In this document: piece by piece, positions 9,244 to 17,511 of the stretch
Layout of the letters: every line of letters starts with the position of its first letter
How positions within the stretch are numbered: position 1 is the first letter of the stretch
Source: Abditibacterium sp.
GTDB taxonomy: Bacteria > Armatimonadota > Abditibacteriia > Abditibacteriales > Abditibacteriaceae
Direction of reading: 5' to 3'
DNA: 64,000 bases
NCBI GenBank assembly: GCA_030448265.1
Contig: JAUJNG010000001.1
Coordinates: 152,490-216,489 of the forward strand
Notes under the pieces: model-generated
What the model was told of the DNA's origin: nothing
Database searches by the model: none
Seen by the model: the letters and a program-made list of their open reading frames with translations, nothing else
Position numbers and translations under genes: made by a program

Positions 9244-9986
9244 TTTATCTTTCGCGTTTGATGCTCGATCCGATGTCGCGCCGCGTCCAAAATGAGCTAT
9301 CGACACCTTATGAGATGCACCGCACGCTGTGCCACGCTTTTCCTGGTCTTTCCAAAGTAGATTGGGAAGCAGCACGTGTTCTGTTTCGCGCCGACGAAGA
9401 GGGCGGGCGGTTGTCGCTCCTGGTGCAGTCGAAAGCTGCTCCCGATTGGTCAGCCTTTACGACTCGGTTAAACGGACGTTATTTGCTGGGCGCGCCCGCT
9501 GTAAAAGCTTGGGAGCCGCGTTTTGAGGTCGGTCAAGGCCTCCGTTTTCGCTTGCAGGCCAATCCGGTCTACGCGCCCAAAGAAAACGGCGCTAAAAATG
9601 GGACACGACGCGGGCTTTACCGCGAAGCCGAGCGCTTGGATTGGCTGCGACGTCAGGGCGAAACGCATGGCTTCGAGATGACGCTAGTTCCAACCAGATT
9701 GATGGTCTCTTTTGATGGAGAAGGGAAACGCAAACCAATTTGGTTTCGCGGCGAACGCGCAGAGGATGAAATTACGCTCGATTTACCTTTGTGTGAGGTG
9801 ATCGATCTCAACGACGGACACCGCTTCGCCTTGCCCTCACAAAAGAACCAATTCTCTGCCGCCCGCTTCGATGGCCTGCTTCGCGTAATCGATGCGGAGA
9901 GGTTTGCTCATGCAGTTGAAAGCGGCATCGGCAAAGCGAGGGGCTTCGGCTTCGGCTTGTTTTCAGTCGCACCGGCCACCAAATAA
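9240..9986 (+). CDS. cas6e: crRNA-processing endoribonuclease Cas6e (CasE)
   Basis: Cas6e cuts pre-crRNA at the 3' base of the repeat hairpin and stays bound to it. The 248-aa protein has two ferredoxin-like halves. STPYEMHRTLCHAFPG (about 21-36) holds the conserved Tyr and His positions corresponding to the catalytic region. The C-terminus has the glycine-rich loop GIGKARGFGFGLFSV. It overlaps cas5e by four bases and is followed after seven bases by a strong terminator, making it the last gene of the Cascade transcript. The enzyme must tolerate two repeat types in this locus (see the array). Confidence 0.95.
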   Translation: MIYLSRLMLDPMSRRVQNELSTPYEMHRTLCHAFPGLSKVDWEAARVLFRADEEGGRLSLLVQSKAAPDWSAFTTRLNGRYLLGAPAVKAWEPRFEVGQGLRFRLQANPVYAPKENGAKNGTRRGLYREAERLDWLRRQGETHGFEMTLVPTRLMVSFDGEGKRKPIWFRGERAEDEITLDLPLCEVIDLNDGHRFALPSQKNQFSAARFDGLLRVIDAERFAHAVESGIGKARGFGFGLFSVAPATK

Positions 9987-9992
9987 CTGCCT

Positions 9993-10021
9993 AAGGCGAC
10001 GAAAATAGCTTTCGTCGCCTT
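9993..10021 (+). terminator. intrinsic terminator between cas6e and cas1
   Basis: A perfect 12-bp stem (AAGGCGACGAAA pairing with TTTCGTCGCCTT) with a five-base loop is followed by the T-rich run CTCTTTTTCTCTTT. It lies seven bases after the cas6e stop. It should end the interference transcript, so cas1-cas2 needs readthrough or its own promoter. Confidence 0.88.
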
Positions 10022-10104
10022 CTCTTTTTCTCTTTGTAACGTGGTTCTTCGTCGCAAAACGACGGAAGGGCCAAGCACGCCCAAATTTTGGAGGTTTTAC
10101 CCCG

Positions 10105-11058
10105 ATGGACTCGAAAATCGAAGATTTGCACCGCCTGCCCAAAATCCGCGACAGCCTTACCTATGTGTATGTCGAACACGCCAAAGTCGATAAGTTGGAC
10201 TCCAGCATCGCGGTTTATGAAACCGATGGCGCCTGTTTGCCGGTTCCGGCCTCGGCGCTGTGCCTTTTGATGCTTGGTCCTGGCACCCGCATCACCCAGA
10301 GCGCGATCACGACTCTGGCCGATAACAACTGCCTGGTCGCGTGGTGTGGCGAAGAAGGCGTGCGTTTTTACGCTTATGGCGGAGGAGGCACGCGCTCCTC
10401 GGCGTCGCTGATTCATCAGGCGCGCTTGTGCAGCGATCCGAATTCGCGCCTCGAAGTCGTGCGCCAGATGTATCGCATCCGTTTTGGCGGAAGTGTCGAT
10501 CCCACGCTTTCCGTCGAACAACTGCGTGGCATGGAAGGCGTGCGGGTGCGTGAAACCTACGCTAAGATGAGCCGCGACACGGGATTGGAATGGACGGGAC
10601 GCAACTATGACCGCGGTAGCTGGGGCAAAACGACTCCCGTCAACCGCGCCCTGTCCTGCGCCAACTCCTGTCTCTATGGCTTGTGCCACGCCGCGATTGT
10701 GGCGGCGGGGTATTCACCTGGTCTGGGCTTCATTCACTGGGGCAAGCAGCTCTCGTTCGTCTATGACATTGCCGACCTCTACAAAGTCGATTTGACGATC
10801 CCGCTCGCGTTTCAACTGGCCGCCACGCAAACCGATAACCTCGAACGCATGGTGCGCCACCGTTGCCGCGACGTATTCCGCGATCACAAGCTGCTGCAGC
10901 GCATCATCCCCGACATTCAGAAGTGCCTCATCACGCCGCTCGCAATCCAGGAAGAGGTCTCGCCCCTCGATGACGATCCGGCCCTTCCCACCGATTTGTG
11001 GACGCCTGAACCTGAAGTCGAAGCGCGCCTCCAAGACGCGCAGTGGGGTAATGGCTGA
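10105..11058 (+). CDS. cas1: CRISPR integrase Cas1 (type I-E)
   Basis: With Cas2, Cas1 captures prespacers and integrates them at the leader end of the array. The 317-aa protein is a clear Cas1e. The metal-binding residues are in place: Glu in MEGVRVRETYA (about residue 145), His in GFIHWGK and Asp in FVYDIADLYK. GGAGG lies about 11 bases before the ATG. It follows the terminator after cas6e by 83 bp, and a second small hairpin (CTTCGTCG...CGACGGAAG, near 10049-10070) precedes it. It overlaps cas2 by one base (TGATG). The module is likely transcribed separately from Cascade. Confidence 0.96.
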   Translation: MDSKIEDLHRLPKIRDSLTYVYVEHAKVDKLDSSIAVYETDGACLPVPASALCLLMLGPGTRITQSAITTLADNNCLVAWCGEEGVRFYAYGGGGTRSSASLIHQARLCSDPNSRLEVVRQMYRIRFGGSVDPTLSVEQLRGMEGVRVRETYAKMSRDTGLEWTGRNYDRGSWGKTTPVNRALSCANSCLYGLCHAAIVAAGYSPGLGFIHWGKQLSFVYDIADLYKVDLTIPLAFQLAATQTDNLERMVRHRCRDVFRDHKLLQRIIPDIQKCLITPLAIQEEVSPLDDDPALPTDLWTPEPEVEARLQDAQWGNG

Positions 11059-11465
11059 TGGTGATTCTCATCTGCGAAAAGGTGCCCGACGGCCTGCGCG
11101 GTGAACTCTCACGCTGGATGATCGAGCCCAAAACTAACGTCTTCGTAGGTCGTATGAGTGCTCTGGTGCGCGATAAGCTGTGGCAACGAGTGCAGGATAA
11201 ACTCAAAGGCGGAGCCGCAATCTTGGCTTACCCAACCAACACCGAGCAAGGTTTCACCATCAAAAGTTGCGGCGATACGACGCGTGAGCTTGTCAGCTAC
11301 GATGGCCTGATGCTGGTTAAGATTCCAACTCCGGTTTCTAAAGCCCGCAAAAAGCGAGTGGAGTTTGGCGAAGATGTGGACGAGGTTCCGATCAAAGTTC
11401 CATCTCCTACTCCAGAGATGCGACAAATGCTGATGGAGGCGGGTGAAAACCCAGAGCTGTGGTAG
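11058..11465 (+). CDS. cas2: Cas2 (type I-E) with extended C-terminus
   Basis: Cas2 forms the core of the Cas1-Cas2 integration complex. The first 90 or so residues match Cas2e (MVILICEKVPDGLRGELSRW, then NVFVGRMSALVRDKLW). E. coli Cas2 has 94 residues; this one has 135, with an extra tail of about 40 residues rich in charged residues, Pro and Val (KARKKRVEFGEDVDEVPIKV onwards). The tail is coded by the DNA right before the first repeat, so part of the array leader probably lies inside the gene. I see no DEDDh nuclease fusion. Confidence 0.95.
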   Translation: MVILICEKVPDGLRGELSRWMIEPKTNVFVGRMSALVRDKLWQRVQDKLKGGAAILAYPTNTEQGFTIKSCGDTTRELVSYDGLMLVKIPTPVSKARKKRVEFGEDVDEVPIKVPSPTPEMRQMLMEAGENPELW

Positions 11466-11509
11466 GGATCTGTCGAGTTTAGGCACGTGATAATCTATGA
11501 GGCCAAAGT
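11466..11509 (+). promoter_or_regulatory. very short CRISPR leader
   Basis: Only 44 bp separate the cas2 stop from the first repeat. A TAATCT element about 15 bp before the repeat could be a -10 box. The direction is supported by the decay of repeats at the other end. The functional leader probably extends into the 3' end of cas2. Confidence 0.5.
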
Positions 11510-13308
11510 GTGTTTCCCACGCGTGTGGGGATGAACCGTCAGATCGCAATGACCGCGATGGGGATGAGTTGTGTTTCCCACGCGTGTGGGGATGAACCGA
11601 TAAGCGGGACTGTGTTCTTCGATGGATACAAGTGTTTCCCACGCGTGTGGGGATGAACCGTGGCGGCGGGGAATCATGGGCATAACCTAATCGTGTTTCC
11701 CACGCGTGTGGGGATGAACCCCATGGTGTGCCGCTTATCGTGATGCGCCGCTCAGTGTTTCCCACGCGTGTGGGGATGAACCGTTTGCCGGTAAAACTCT
11801 CTGCCAATTGCCGCAGTGTTTCCCACGCGTGTGGGGATGAACCGCGTGACCTTCATCGCCGCAACGGTCTACGACAGTGTTTCCCACGCGTGTGGGGATG
11901 AACCGCGATCTGGTTGAAGACGAGCTGAGGCCCGCCGGTGTTTCCCACGCGTGTGGGGATGAACCGGACGGCGGCGCGACGTGGCCCGATGACGGCGCGT
12001 GTTTCCCACGCGTGTGGGGATGAACCGTCCGCCACTTTTGACTTCCTCGGCGACGCGGAGTGTTTCCCACGCGTGTGGGGATGAACCGCCCGTCGCGCAG
12101 CAGTTGCATTGTTCGATTGTGTGTTTCCCACGCGTGTGGGGATGAACCGTCTGCGCCTACTCATACGGAGACGAGCGCTGGGTGTTTCCCACGCGTGTGG
12201 GGATGAACCGACGCTGAATGTCGCCGTGCCGAAAGCCGTGCTGTGTTTCCCACGCGTGTGGGGATGAACCGCCGGGCATTTCCCCCGACACCCCGCGTTC
12301 AAAGTGTTTCCCACGCGTGTGGGGATGAACCGGGCAATTTCTTGGACTGGGCACTTTCTGGGTAGTGTTTCCCACGCGTGTGGGGATGAACCGCAAGAAT
12401 GGTAAAGCTTGGCCAGCGGGTTCAGGTGTTTCCCACGCGTGTGGGGATGAACCGACGCCCTGACAAAAGCAAAAAGCCCGCTTCTCGTGTTTCCCACGCG
12501 TGTGGGGATGAACCGAAACACGGATATTTATCCGCCTACCGAGAAAAGTGTTTCCCACGCGTGTGGGGATGAACCGAAGGCAACGCTTTTCTATCCATGC
12601 AGGGGCGCGTGTTTCCCACGCGTGTGGGGATGAACCGTCACTGCGTAGTGACATCAGATCGTCGCACGTGTGTTTCCCACGCGTGTGGGGATGAACCGAG
12701 GTGCGTAATGCCGCGTGTGACGCAGTGTTTGTGTTTCCCACGCGTGTGGGGATGAACCGAACGGCGGCGATAAAGATTCGACCCTCGAAAGGTGTTTCCC
12801 ACGCGTGTGGGGATGAACCGCCTGTTGCTCCGGTCGCCGCGCCCGTAGCCACGTGTTTCCCACGCGTGTGGGGATGAACCGGCGGAATGAGACGGCGTTT
12901 TTTGTTCTGCTTTGTGTTTCCCACGCGTGTGGGGATGAACCGGCGGGCAGAGCATTTCAGGAGTGCGGTCGTAGGTGTTTCCCACGCGTGTGGGGATGAA
13001 CCGTATCCCGCACTGAAATCGCAAGCATTTCCGTCGTGTTTCCCACGCGTGTGGGGATGAACCGACATCGCTCCACTGAGCGCCGAAGAAATTGAAGTGT
13101 TTCCCACGCGTGTGGGGATGAACCGTTCGTCAACCATGCTTTTGCGAAGAATATCCCGTGTTTCCCACGCGTGTGGGGATGAACCGTCCGGCGTCATTGA
13201 CCTTTATACGGCACAAACGTGTTTCCCACGCGTGTGGGGATGAACCGTCACGGACACGCTCATGCGGCCTCCGCCGTTTGTGTTTCCCACGCGTGTGGGG
13301 ATGAACCG

Positions 13309-13340
13309 GTAGCTCAGTGGGAGAGCCAAGCAGGCCGGAG
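13309..13340 (+). CRISPR. spacer resembling a tRNA D-arm
   Basis: Spacer 30, together with the last G of its repeat, starts GGTAGCTCAGTGGGAGAGC, which matches bacterial tRNA positions 8-25 (D-arm). The remaining bases do not continue as an obvious anticodon arm because U33 is missing. It probably derives from a tRNA gene or a tRNA-carrying element; it is not a tRNA gene itself. Confidence 0.6.
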
Positions 13341-13646
13341 GTGTTTCCCACGCGTGTGGGGATGAACCGCTGCCAGTGTCCACGGCAACCCAGTCCACTT
13401 CGTGTTTCCCACGCGTGTGGGGATGAACCGGTGATGAGGCAGGCGTGAAACTTCTTGAAATCGTGTTTCCCACACGTGTGGGGATGAACCGAACAACTAT
13501 GCGTCCCGTGTTAAAAGAGGGTGCGTGTTTCCCACGCGTGTGGGGATGAACCGTCTCGCGCAGGCGCACGGGTGGGCCTTTGGCGGTGTTTCCCACGCGT
13601 GTGGGGATGAACCGTTTCGCCGCCGCTCCGATTCTCTGTGCGGCTA

Positions 13647-14632
13647 GTGTTCCCCGCAGGCGCAGGGATGAACCGCAGATCGGCAACGCCATTGAGTTCA
13701 ACGTGTGGTGTTCCCCGCGTGCGCGGGGATGAACCGCCATGCGATGAACTATTATAGTTTGTGCAGTTGAGTTCCCCGCAGGCGCGGGGATGAATCGGTC
13801 ATAGCGGGTGTCAGCGCGGCGACCAGCCCGTGCTCCCCGCGCACGCGGGGATGAACCGTTCAATCTCCTATCGCGGCACGCTGTTAATCCGTGTTCCCCA
13901 CGCACGCGGGGATGAACCGGACGGAACACGTAGCGGCCTCTGGAGTGAATTGTGTTCCCCGCGCGATGTCGCAATGAGGTAGCGCGTTTTGTAGTGTTCC
14001 CCGCGAGCGCAGGGATGAACCGGTGCGTGCGTAAGCCAGGGTGGGCCGGAATTGGTGTTTCCCGCGTGCGCGAGGATGAACCGCCGCCAGGGCGCGTGCA
14101 GCCAACAGCGATTTTGTGTTCCCCGCGCACGCGGGGATGAACCGTCGGCGGCAGTTCCGGCAAACGAGTAGTCGCCGTGTTTCCCGCGTGTGCGGGGATG
14201 AACCGAAAAAGCGACGGCGGCAACCATGGGCGGTCGTGAGTTCCCCGCGTACGTGGGGATGACCCGTAGTGCCGTCGTGCGTACGGTTCGCAGCGCGGGT
14301 GTTCCCCGTGTGCGCGGGGATGAACCGTTGAGGAAGTTCTGGATGGTGACTTTGAGAGCGAGTTCCCCGCAGGCGCGGGGATGAACCGCCAGGGTTTTTA
14401 GGTGCGAAGAGGACGCCAGAGTGTTCCCTGCGTGCGCGGGGGTGAACCGGTGTGGAAAATAGGATTAGGTTCGGTCGAGTGGTGTTCCCCGCAGGTGTAG
14501 GGATGAACCGGTGGCAACGAACGCTTGGCGTTGGCCGGAATAGTGTTCCCCGCGTGCGCAGGGATGAACCGGCGGTTGCGCGGGCGGTTCGAGGGGGCAC
14601 GTAGTGATTCCCGCGTGTGTAGGGATGAATCC
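13647..14632 (+). repeat. distal block of 17 degenerate, differently typed CRISPR repeats
   Basis: From 13647 the repeats switch from TTTCCCACGCGTGTGGG to TTCCCCGCGTGCGCGGGG-like sequences. Nearly every copy has its own substitutions (for example GCAGGCGCAGG at 13647, GAGTTCCCC at 13769, 14238 and 14360, and GTGATTCCC in the last copy at 14604). Stem changes between the two types are compensatory (A-T becomes G-C), so the hairpin is kept. The change is abrupt between repeats 35 and 36. Confidence 0.93.
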
Positions 14633-14647
14633 AGCTTCGAGGAGCTG

Positions 14648-14803
14648 ATGATGCTGGTGTTCAGCGGGCCGATGTGCTTCGAGTGCCTGGACGAAAAGGA
14701 CGAGGGAGCGGAAGACGAATTGGAGAGTGAAGGGGTAGGGGAAGAAGGAGCTAACGATCTAGAAGCAAAGCTCGCACGCCTGCGCGCACAGACACCATGC
14801 TAA
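14648..14803 (+). CDS. small acidic ORF after the array, unknown
   Basis: A 51-aa ORF right after the last repeat. GAGGAG lies three bases before ATG 14648. The sequence has a short hydrophobic start, a Cys pair (MCFECLDEKDEG) and then an acidic stretch with repeated GAEDELESEGVGEEGA-type residues, ending with a helical, charged tail. It could equally be the 3' end of a gene whose beginning was lost when the array grew, because the frame stays open back into the last repeats. No family recognised. Confidence 0.3.
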   Translation: MMLVFSGPMCFECLDEKDEGAEDELESEGVGEEGANDLEAKLARLRAQTPC

Positions 14804-14950
14804 AGCTCGTCCTAATTGCAGCTGAACGCGAGCGAGACGACCAGGACCGGGGAAAACTGTGAAAGGGGGCTTGTGCCACGCCAATTGTGTTGCAGCAGTT
14901 GCAGCATAAGCAGGGTGTAGGTGCTCTCTCGAAAACCAGGCGAGGGCTTG

Positions 14951-15922
14951 TTAGAGCTTCGGGTAGTAACGGCGCCTCAGGTACCAGAGGGGCAGGCCGA
15001 CCACCATCAATACAAAGGCCCACGGCAAGACCGCAACTATGAGGAGAACGAGGCCCTTGCCAAAGTCGCGCAGTTCGCCAAACGAGGTCGAGAAAGTGCG
15101 GGCGATCTGGGAACCGAACGTCGTTGGTTTGGGCGCCACATAGCCCTTGACTTCGCGCAGTGTGACGGTGATGGTGGTGAGCGAGGTGAGGTTGGCCAGC
15201 AAGCGGAGGCGCCCCTGCATCTGCTCGATTTCGCCGCGCACACGGCTGATTTCGCGCTCGACCTGCAAAATCTCGGAGAGTTTGGCGGTGGAGCGCTGGA
15301 GGTGAACTATCAGGCGCTTTTCCTCGACTTGTTTGTTAGAAATGCGCGCCTGAAGATCATAAAACTCCGCCGTGACATCCTGCGAGTCGGTGCGGGTCGT
15401 CTGAAGTTCTCCCAACTTGACGACGGCGGCCATAAAAGCGTCGAACTGATTTTCCGGAACCCGAATCTTCCAGGTGCCCTGGCGCGGTGTGCCAGGAGTG
15501 CCGCCGATGTTGGTTTCGGCCAGATAGCCTCCGTGCCGGCGAATCAGACTCAGCAAGCCGCTCTGCGCGGTGGCAAAGTTGTCCGCGACCAGTTCCACCG
15601 TCGCGTTGTAGATAATTTTGCGCGGCACCGCAGACGCGGACTGGATGAGCTGCGCCGTTGCGGTTGTTGGCGCTGTTGGCGCTGTTGGCGCTGTTGGCGC
15701 CTCGGCTGCTTTGCCGCCCGCTTCTCCCGAAGCCGCCGCATCAGCCGCCGCAACCGGCGCGGGAGCGCGGGCAGCGCTGGAAAAGGTTTCCTGCTGCGCG
15801 CCGCAGCCACCCAAACCTATGAGTGCCGTCAGGCCCAATACCCAGCGGATCCTGGTCAGGCGGTGACCCGATGCCGCGAAGCGCCTTTCGAGCCTGAGTT
15901 TTCGTGTGCAGAATCCGTTCAT
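14951..15922 (-). CDS. DUF4349 domain lipoprotein
   Basis: A 323-aa membrane-anchored protein. I chose ATG 15922 because GGAGG lies about ten bases upstream. The N-terminus has a basic, hydrophobic signal ending in the lipobox-like LIGLGGC (about residue 37-43). A low-complexity Ala/Pro stretch follows, with tandem APT units (DNA repeat near 15664-15700). The DUF4349 core runs from about residue 95: RKIIYNATVELVADNFA, then GGYLAETN, TWKIRVPENQFDAF and a coiled coil with EKRLIVHLQRST and EREISRVRGEIEQMQ. A C-terminal transmembrane helix (LVLLIVAVLPWAFVLMVVGL) precedes a basic end. Function of the family is not established. It is transcribed away from the S66 peptidase gene. Confidence 0.88.
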   Translation of the reverse strand: MNGFCTRKLRLERRFAASGHRLTRIRWVLGLTALIGLGGCGAQQETFSSAARAPAPVAAADAAASGEAGGKAAEAPTAPTAPTAPTTATAQLIQSASAVPRKIIYNATVELVADNFATAQSGLLSLIRRHGGYLAETNIGGTPGTPRQGTWKIRVPENQFDAFMAAVVKLGELQTTRTDSQDVTAEFYDLQARISNKQVEEKRLIVHLQRSTAKLSEILQVEREISRVRGEIEQMQGRLRLLANLTSLTTITVTLREVKGYVAPKPTTFGSQIARTFSTSFGELRDFGKGLVLLIVAVLPWAFVLMVVGLPLWYLRRRYYPKL

Positions 15923-16053
15923 GGTGCAGTCGCCTCCAATGGTTGGAAAAGAAGAGCGGGCTTTTTGTTCCCACCCACCCAAAAGTCATTGCGAAGTTCG
16001 CGATTGACGGGGCGTAGTTTCATTGGTGAGCGGATTTGGTGTTTGAAGGCCCT

Positions 16054-16073
16054 AAAGCGAATCAATTCGCTTT
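16054..16073. promoter_or_regulatory. perfect small palindrome before the S66 gene
   Basis: AAAGCGAA and TTCGCTTT flank a TCAA loop in the divergent region between DUF4349 and the S66 gene. It is an operator or hairpin candidate; no T-run follows, so a terminator is unlikely. Confidence 0.35.
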
Positions 16074-16108
16074 TGGAACTTGGCCTCGAAGTCGCCGGTA
16101 GGCGTTTC

Positions 16109-17179
16109 ATGCTTAAGCCCAATATGCTGTGTTCTGGAGATACCATCGCCGTGGTTTCTCTCTCCTCAGGCGACGCTCACTCCTTTCCCTTGCGCTATGC
16201 CAGGGGCAAAGCCCTCTTTGAGGAGGAGTTCGGGGTGCGTGTCGTGGAGATGCCAAACACCCTGCGCGACGAGGAGTGGATCGGCCAAAACCCCCAGGGC
16301 CGCGCCGAGGATCTCATGGCCGCTTTCGCCGACGATGCGATTGCTGGCATCATCACCGCCTCAGGGGGCGATGACTCGCTGCGCCTGCTTCCCCACCTCG
16401 ACTTGGACTTGATCCAGGCTCACCCCAAGGTCTTCCTGGGCCACTCCGACACCACCGTTTCACACTTCGCCTGCCACAAGGCGGGTTTGGTCTCGTTCTA
16501 CGGCCCCAGCTTGATGACCAGCCTGGCGGAACCAGGTGGTCTGTTTCCCTACATGGTTGAGTCCATGCGCCGCACTCTGTTCGCTGTCGACCCCCTTGGC
16601 ACGCTGGATCCCAACACGCAGGGATGGACGCGCGAAGAAGTACATTACGAAGACGACAAGGCTCATCAAAACAGGCGCAAGATCCACGCGAGCGAGCCCT
16701 GGTGCTGGCTCCAGGGTGAGGGGGTGACTCAGGGGCGTCTCCTGGGAGGTTGCCTGGAAGTGATGGAGATGATGCGTGGCACGAGCCTGTGGCCTGACCC
16801 CCAAGCTTGGCAGGGAGCCATTTTGTTCGTGGAAACTTCCGATGAGAAACCCTCGCCCGATGCCTTGCTGCGAGCGATGCGGGTGTATGCCAAGATGGGT
16901 ATCCTGGAGCAGCTTTCGGGTATCTTGCTCGGTCGTCCAGGGGGTCTGATGCCGAGTGAAGAGTTCGAGAGTTACGAGCAGGCCGTGCTCAAGGTTGTCA
17001 CGGGAGAAGAAGGACACTCCAAGTTGCCGGTCGTCTCCCGCATGGATTTCGGGCACACGGACCCGACGCTCACCGTGCCGCTGGGCATTTTGGCCCAGAT
17101 CGATTGCTCGAATCGGAAGGTGACGATTTTAGAGAGCGCCGTGGAAGCGAAAGCCACGCAGTTTGAGCACGCGATTTGA
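16109..17179 (+). CDS. S66 family serine peptidase (MccF/LD-carboxypeptidase type)
   Basis: A 356-aa S66 peptidase. Members cut amide bonds in murein peptides (LdcA) or inactivate peptide-nucleotide antibiotics such as microcin C (MccF). The nucleophile Ser is in FLGHSDTTV (about residue 117). The conserved Glu is in ILFVETSDEKPSPDAL and the His in DFGHTDPTLTVPLG. The N-terminal IAVVSLSSG and ASGGDDSLRLLP segments also fit. Length and the ETSDEK segment look closer to MccF-like proteins than to LdcA. The frame is open far upstream into DUF4349, but ATG 16109 starts the conserved domain; its ribosome site is weak. The frame ends in a short duplicated GCACGCGATTTGAGC segment at 17168-17196. Confidence 0.87.
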   Translation: MLKPNMLCSGDTIAVVSLSSGDAHSFPLRYARGKALFEEEFGVRVVEMPNTLRDEEWIGQNPQGRAEDLMAAFADDAIAGIITASGGDDSLRLLPHLDLDLIQAHPKVFLGHSDTTVSHFACHKAGLVSFYGPSLMTSLAEPGGLFPYMVESMRRTLFAVDPLGTLDPNTQGWTREEVHYEDDKAHQNRRKIHASEPWCWLQGEGVTQGRLLGGCLEVMEMMRGTSLWPDPQAWQGAILFVETSDEKPSPDALLRAMRVYAKMGILEQLSGILLGRPGGLMPSEEFESYEQAVLKVVTGEEGHSKLPVVSRMDFGHTDPTLTVPLGILAQIDCSNRKVTILESAVEAKATQFEHAI

Positions 17180-17511
17180 GCACGCGATTTGAGCGAGCCG
17201 TGGTCGGCATTTGAATCTTTCAGGAAGGGGAAATTGCCCAGCGTAGGAACGTAATTGAGCCTGTGTCTACAAAGGCCTCCCATGCCAATTCAATGTTTTG
17301 CGGGACACAGCACCTGGCTGTTTAGGTGGGTCTATTCGCCTATATGAGCGGCCGCAAAGGGCCTATTGGCTCTGTATCTCCATATCTTCTCAATGCCCCA
17401 AGATATTCGACACAGCGCGAAATGCCAGCAATTTGGTGACGTGAAGTGAGGTGACGGATGTGGAAGGACGTCTGAAAGCTAGCGAGTATCTTCACTGCAC
17501 ATAAACGGGAC
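17180..17511. other. intergenic region carrying an R1 repeat copy
   Basis: No gene is visible. The region starts with a 15-bp duplication around the S66 stop codon and then contains one partial copy of the R1 repeat (listed separately). Confidence 0.6.
17331..17456 (+). repeat. R1 intergenic repeat, copy 1 (partial)
   Basis: It shares TATATGAGCG, CGCAAAGGGC, GATATTCG-ACACAG and CAATTTGGTGACGTGAA, in this order and spacing, with the copies at 21202-21520 and 42425-42740. It lies immediately downstream of the first DUF1206 gene. Confidence 0.8.

Larger units (their letters stand above)
11510..14632 (+). CRISPR. type I-E CRISPR array, 52 repeats and 51 spacers
   Basis: I counted 52 copies of a 29-bp repeat at a 61-bp period with 32-bp spacers. 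Two spacers are 33 bp (after the repeats at 11693 and 13463). Repeats 1-35 (11510-13614) are almost identical and fold into a 7-bp stem (TTCCCAC/GTGGGGA) with a GCGT loop, ending ATGAACCG. Exceptions are repeat 4, which ends in C, and repeat 33 (13463), which has CACACG for CACGCG. Repeats 36-52 belong to another type (see separate entry). Unit 41 (13952) is truncated, leaving a 42-bp period. The leader end is at cas2. No spacer was compared with databases. Confidence 0.98.

Noticed and set aside
13309-13340. A real tRNA gene inside the array
   Set aside because: Only the D-arm matches; there is no anticodon arm with U33, no T-arm and no acceptor stem, and it has exact spacer length.
11109-14600. 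Long minus-strand open frames across the array with repeated RFIPTRVGNT and SSPHAWET peptides
   Set aside because: They are translations of the CRISPR repeats; the period of 61 bp and changing spacers explain them. Such frames are a known annotation artefact.
14921-16108. Upstream extension of the S66 peptidase frame into a 752-aa protein
   Set aside because: The extension lies antisense to the DUF4349 gene, which has a clear signal, lipobox and domain. The peptidase domain starts at 16109.
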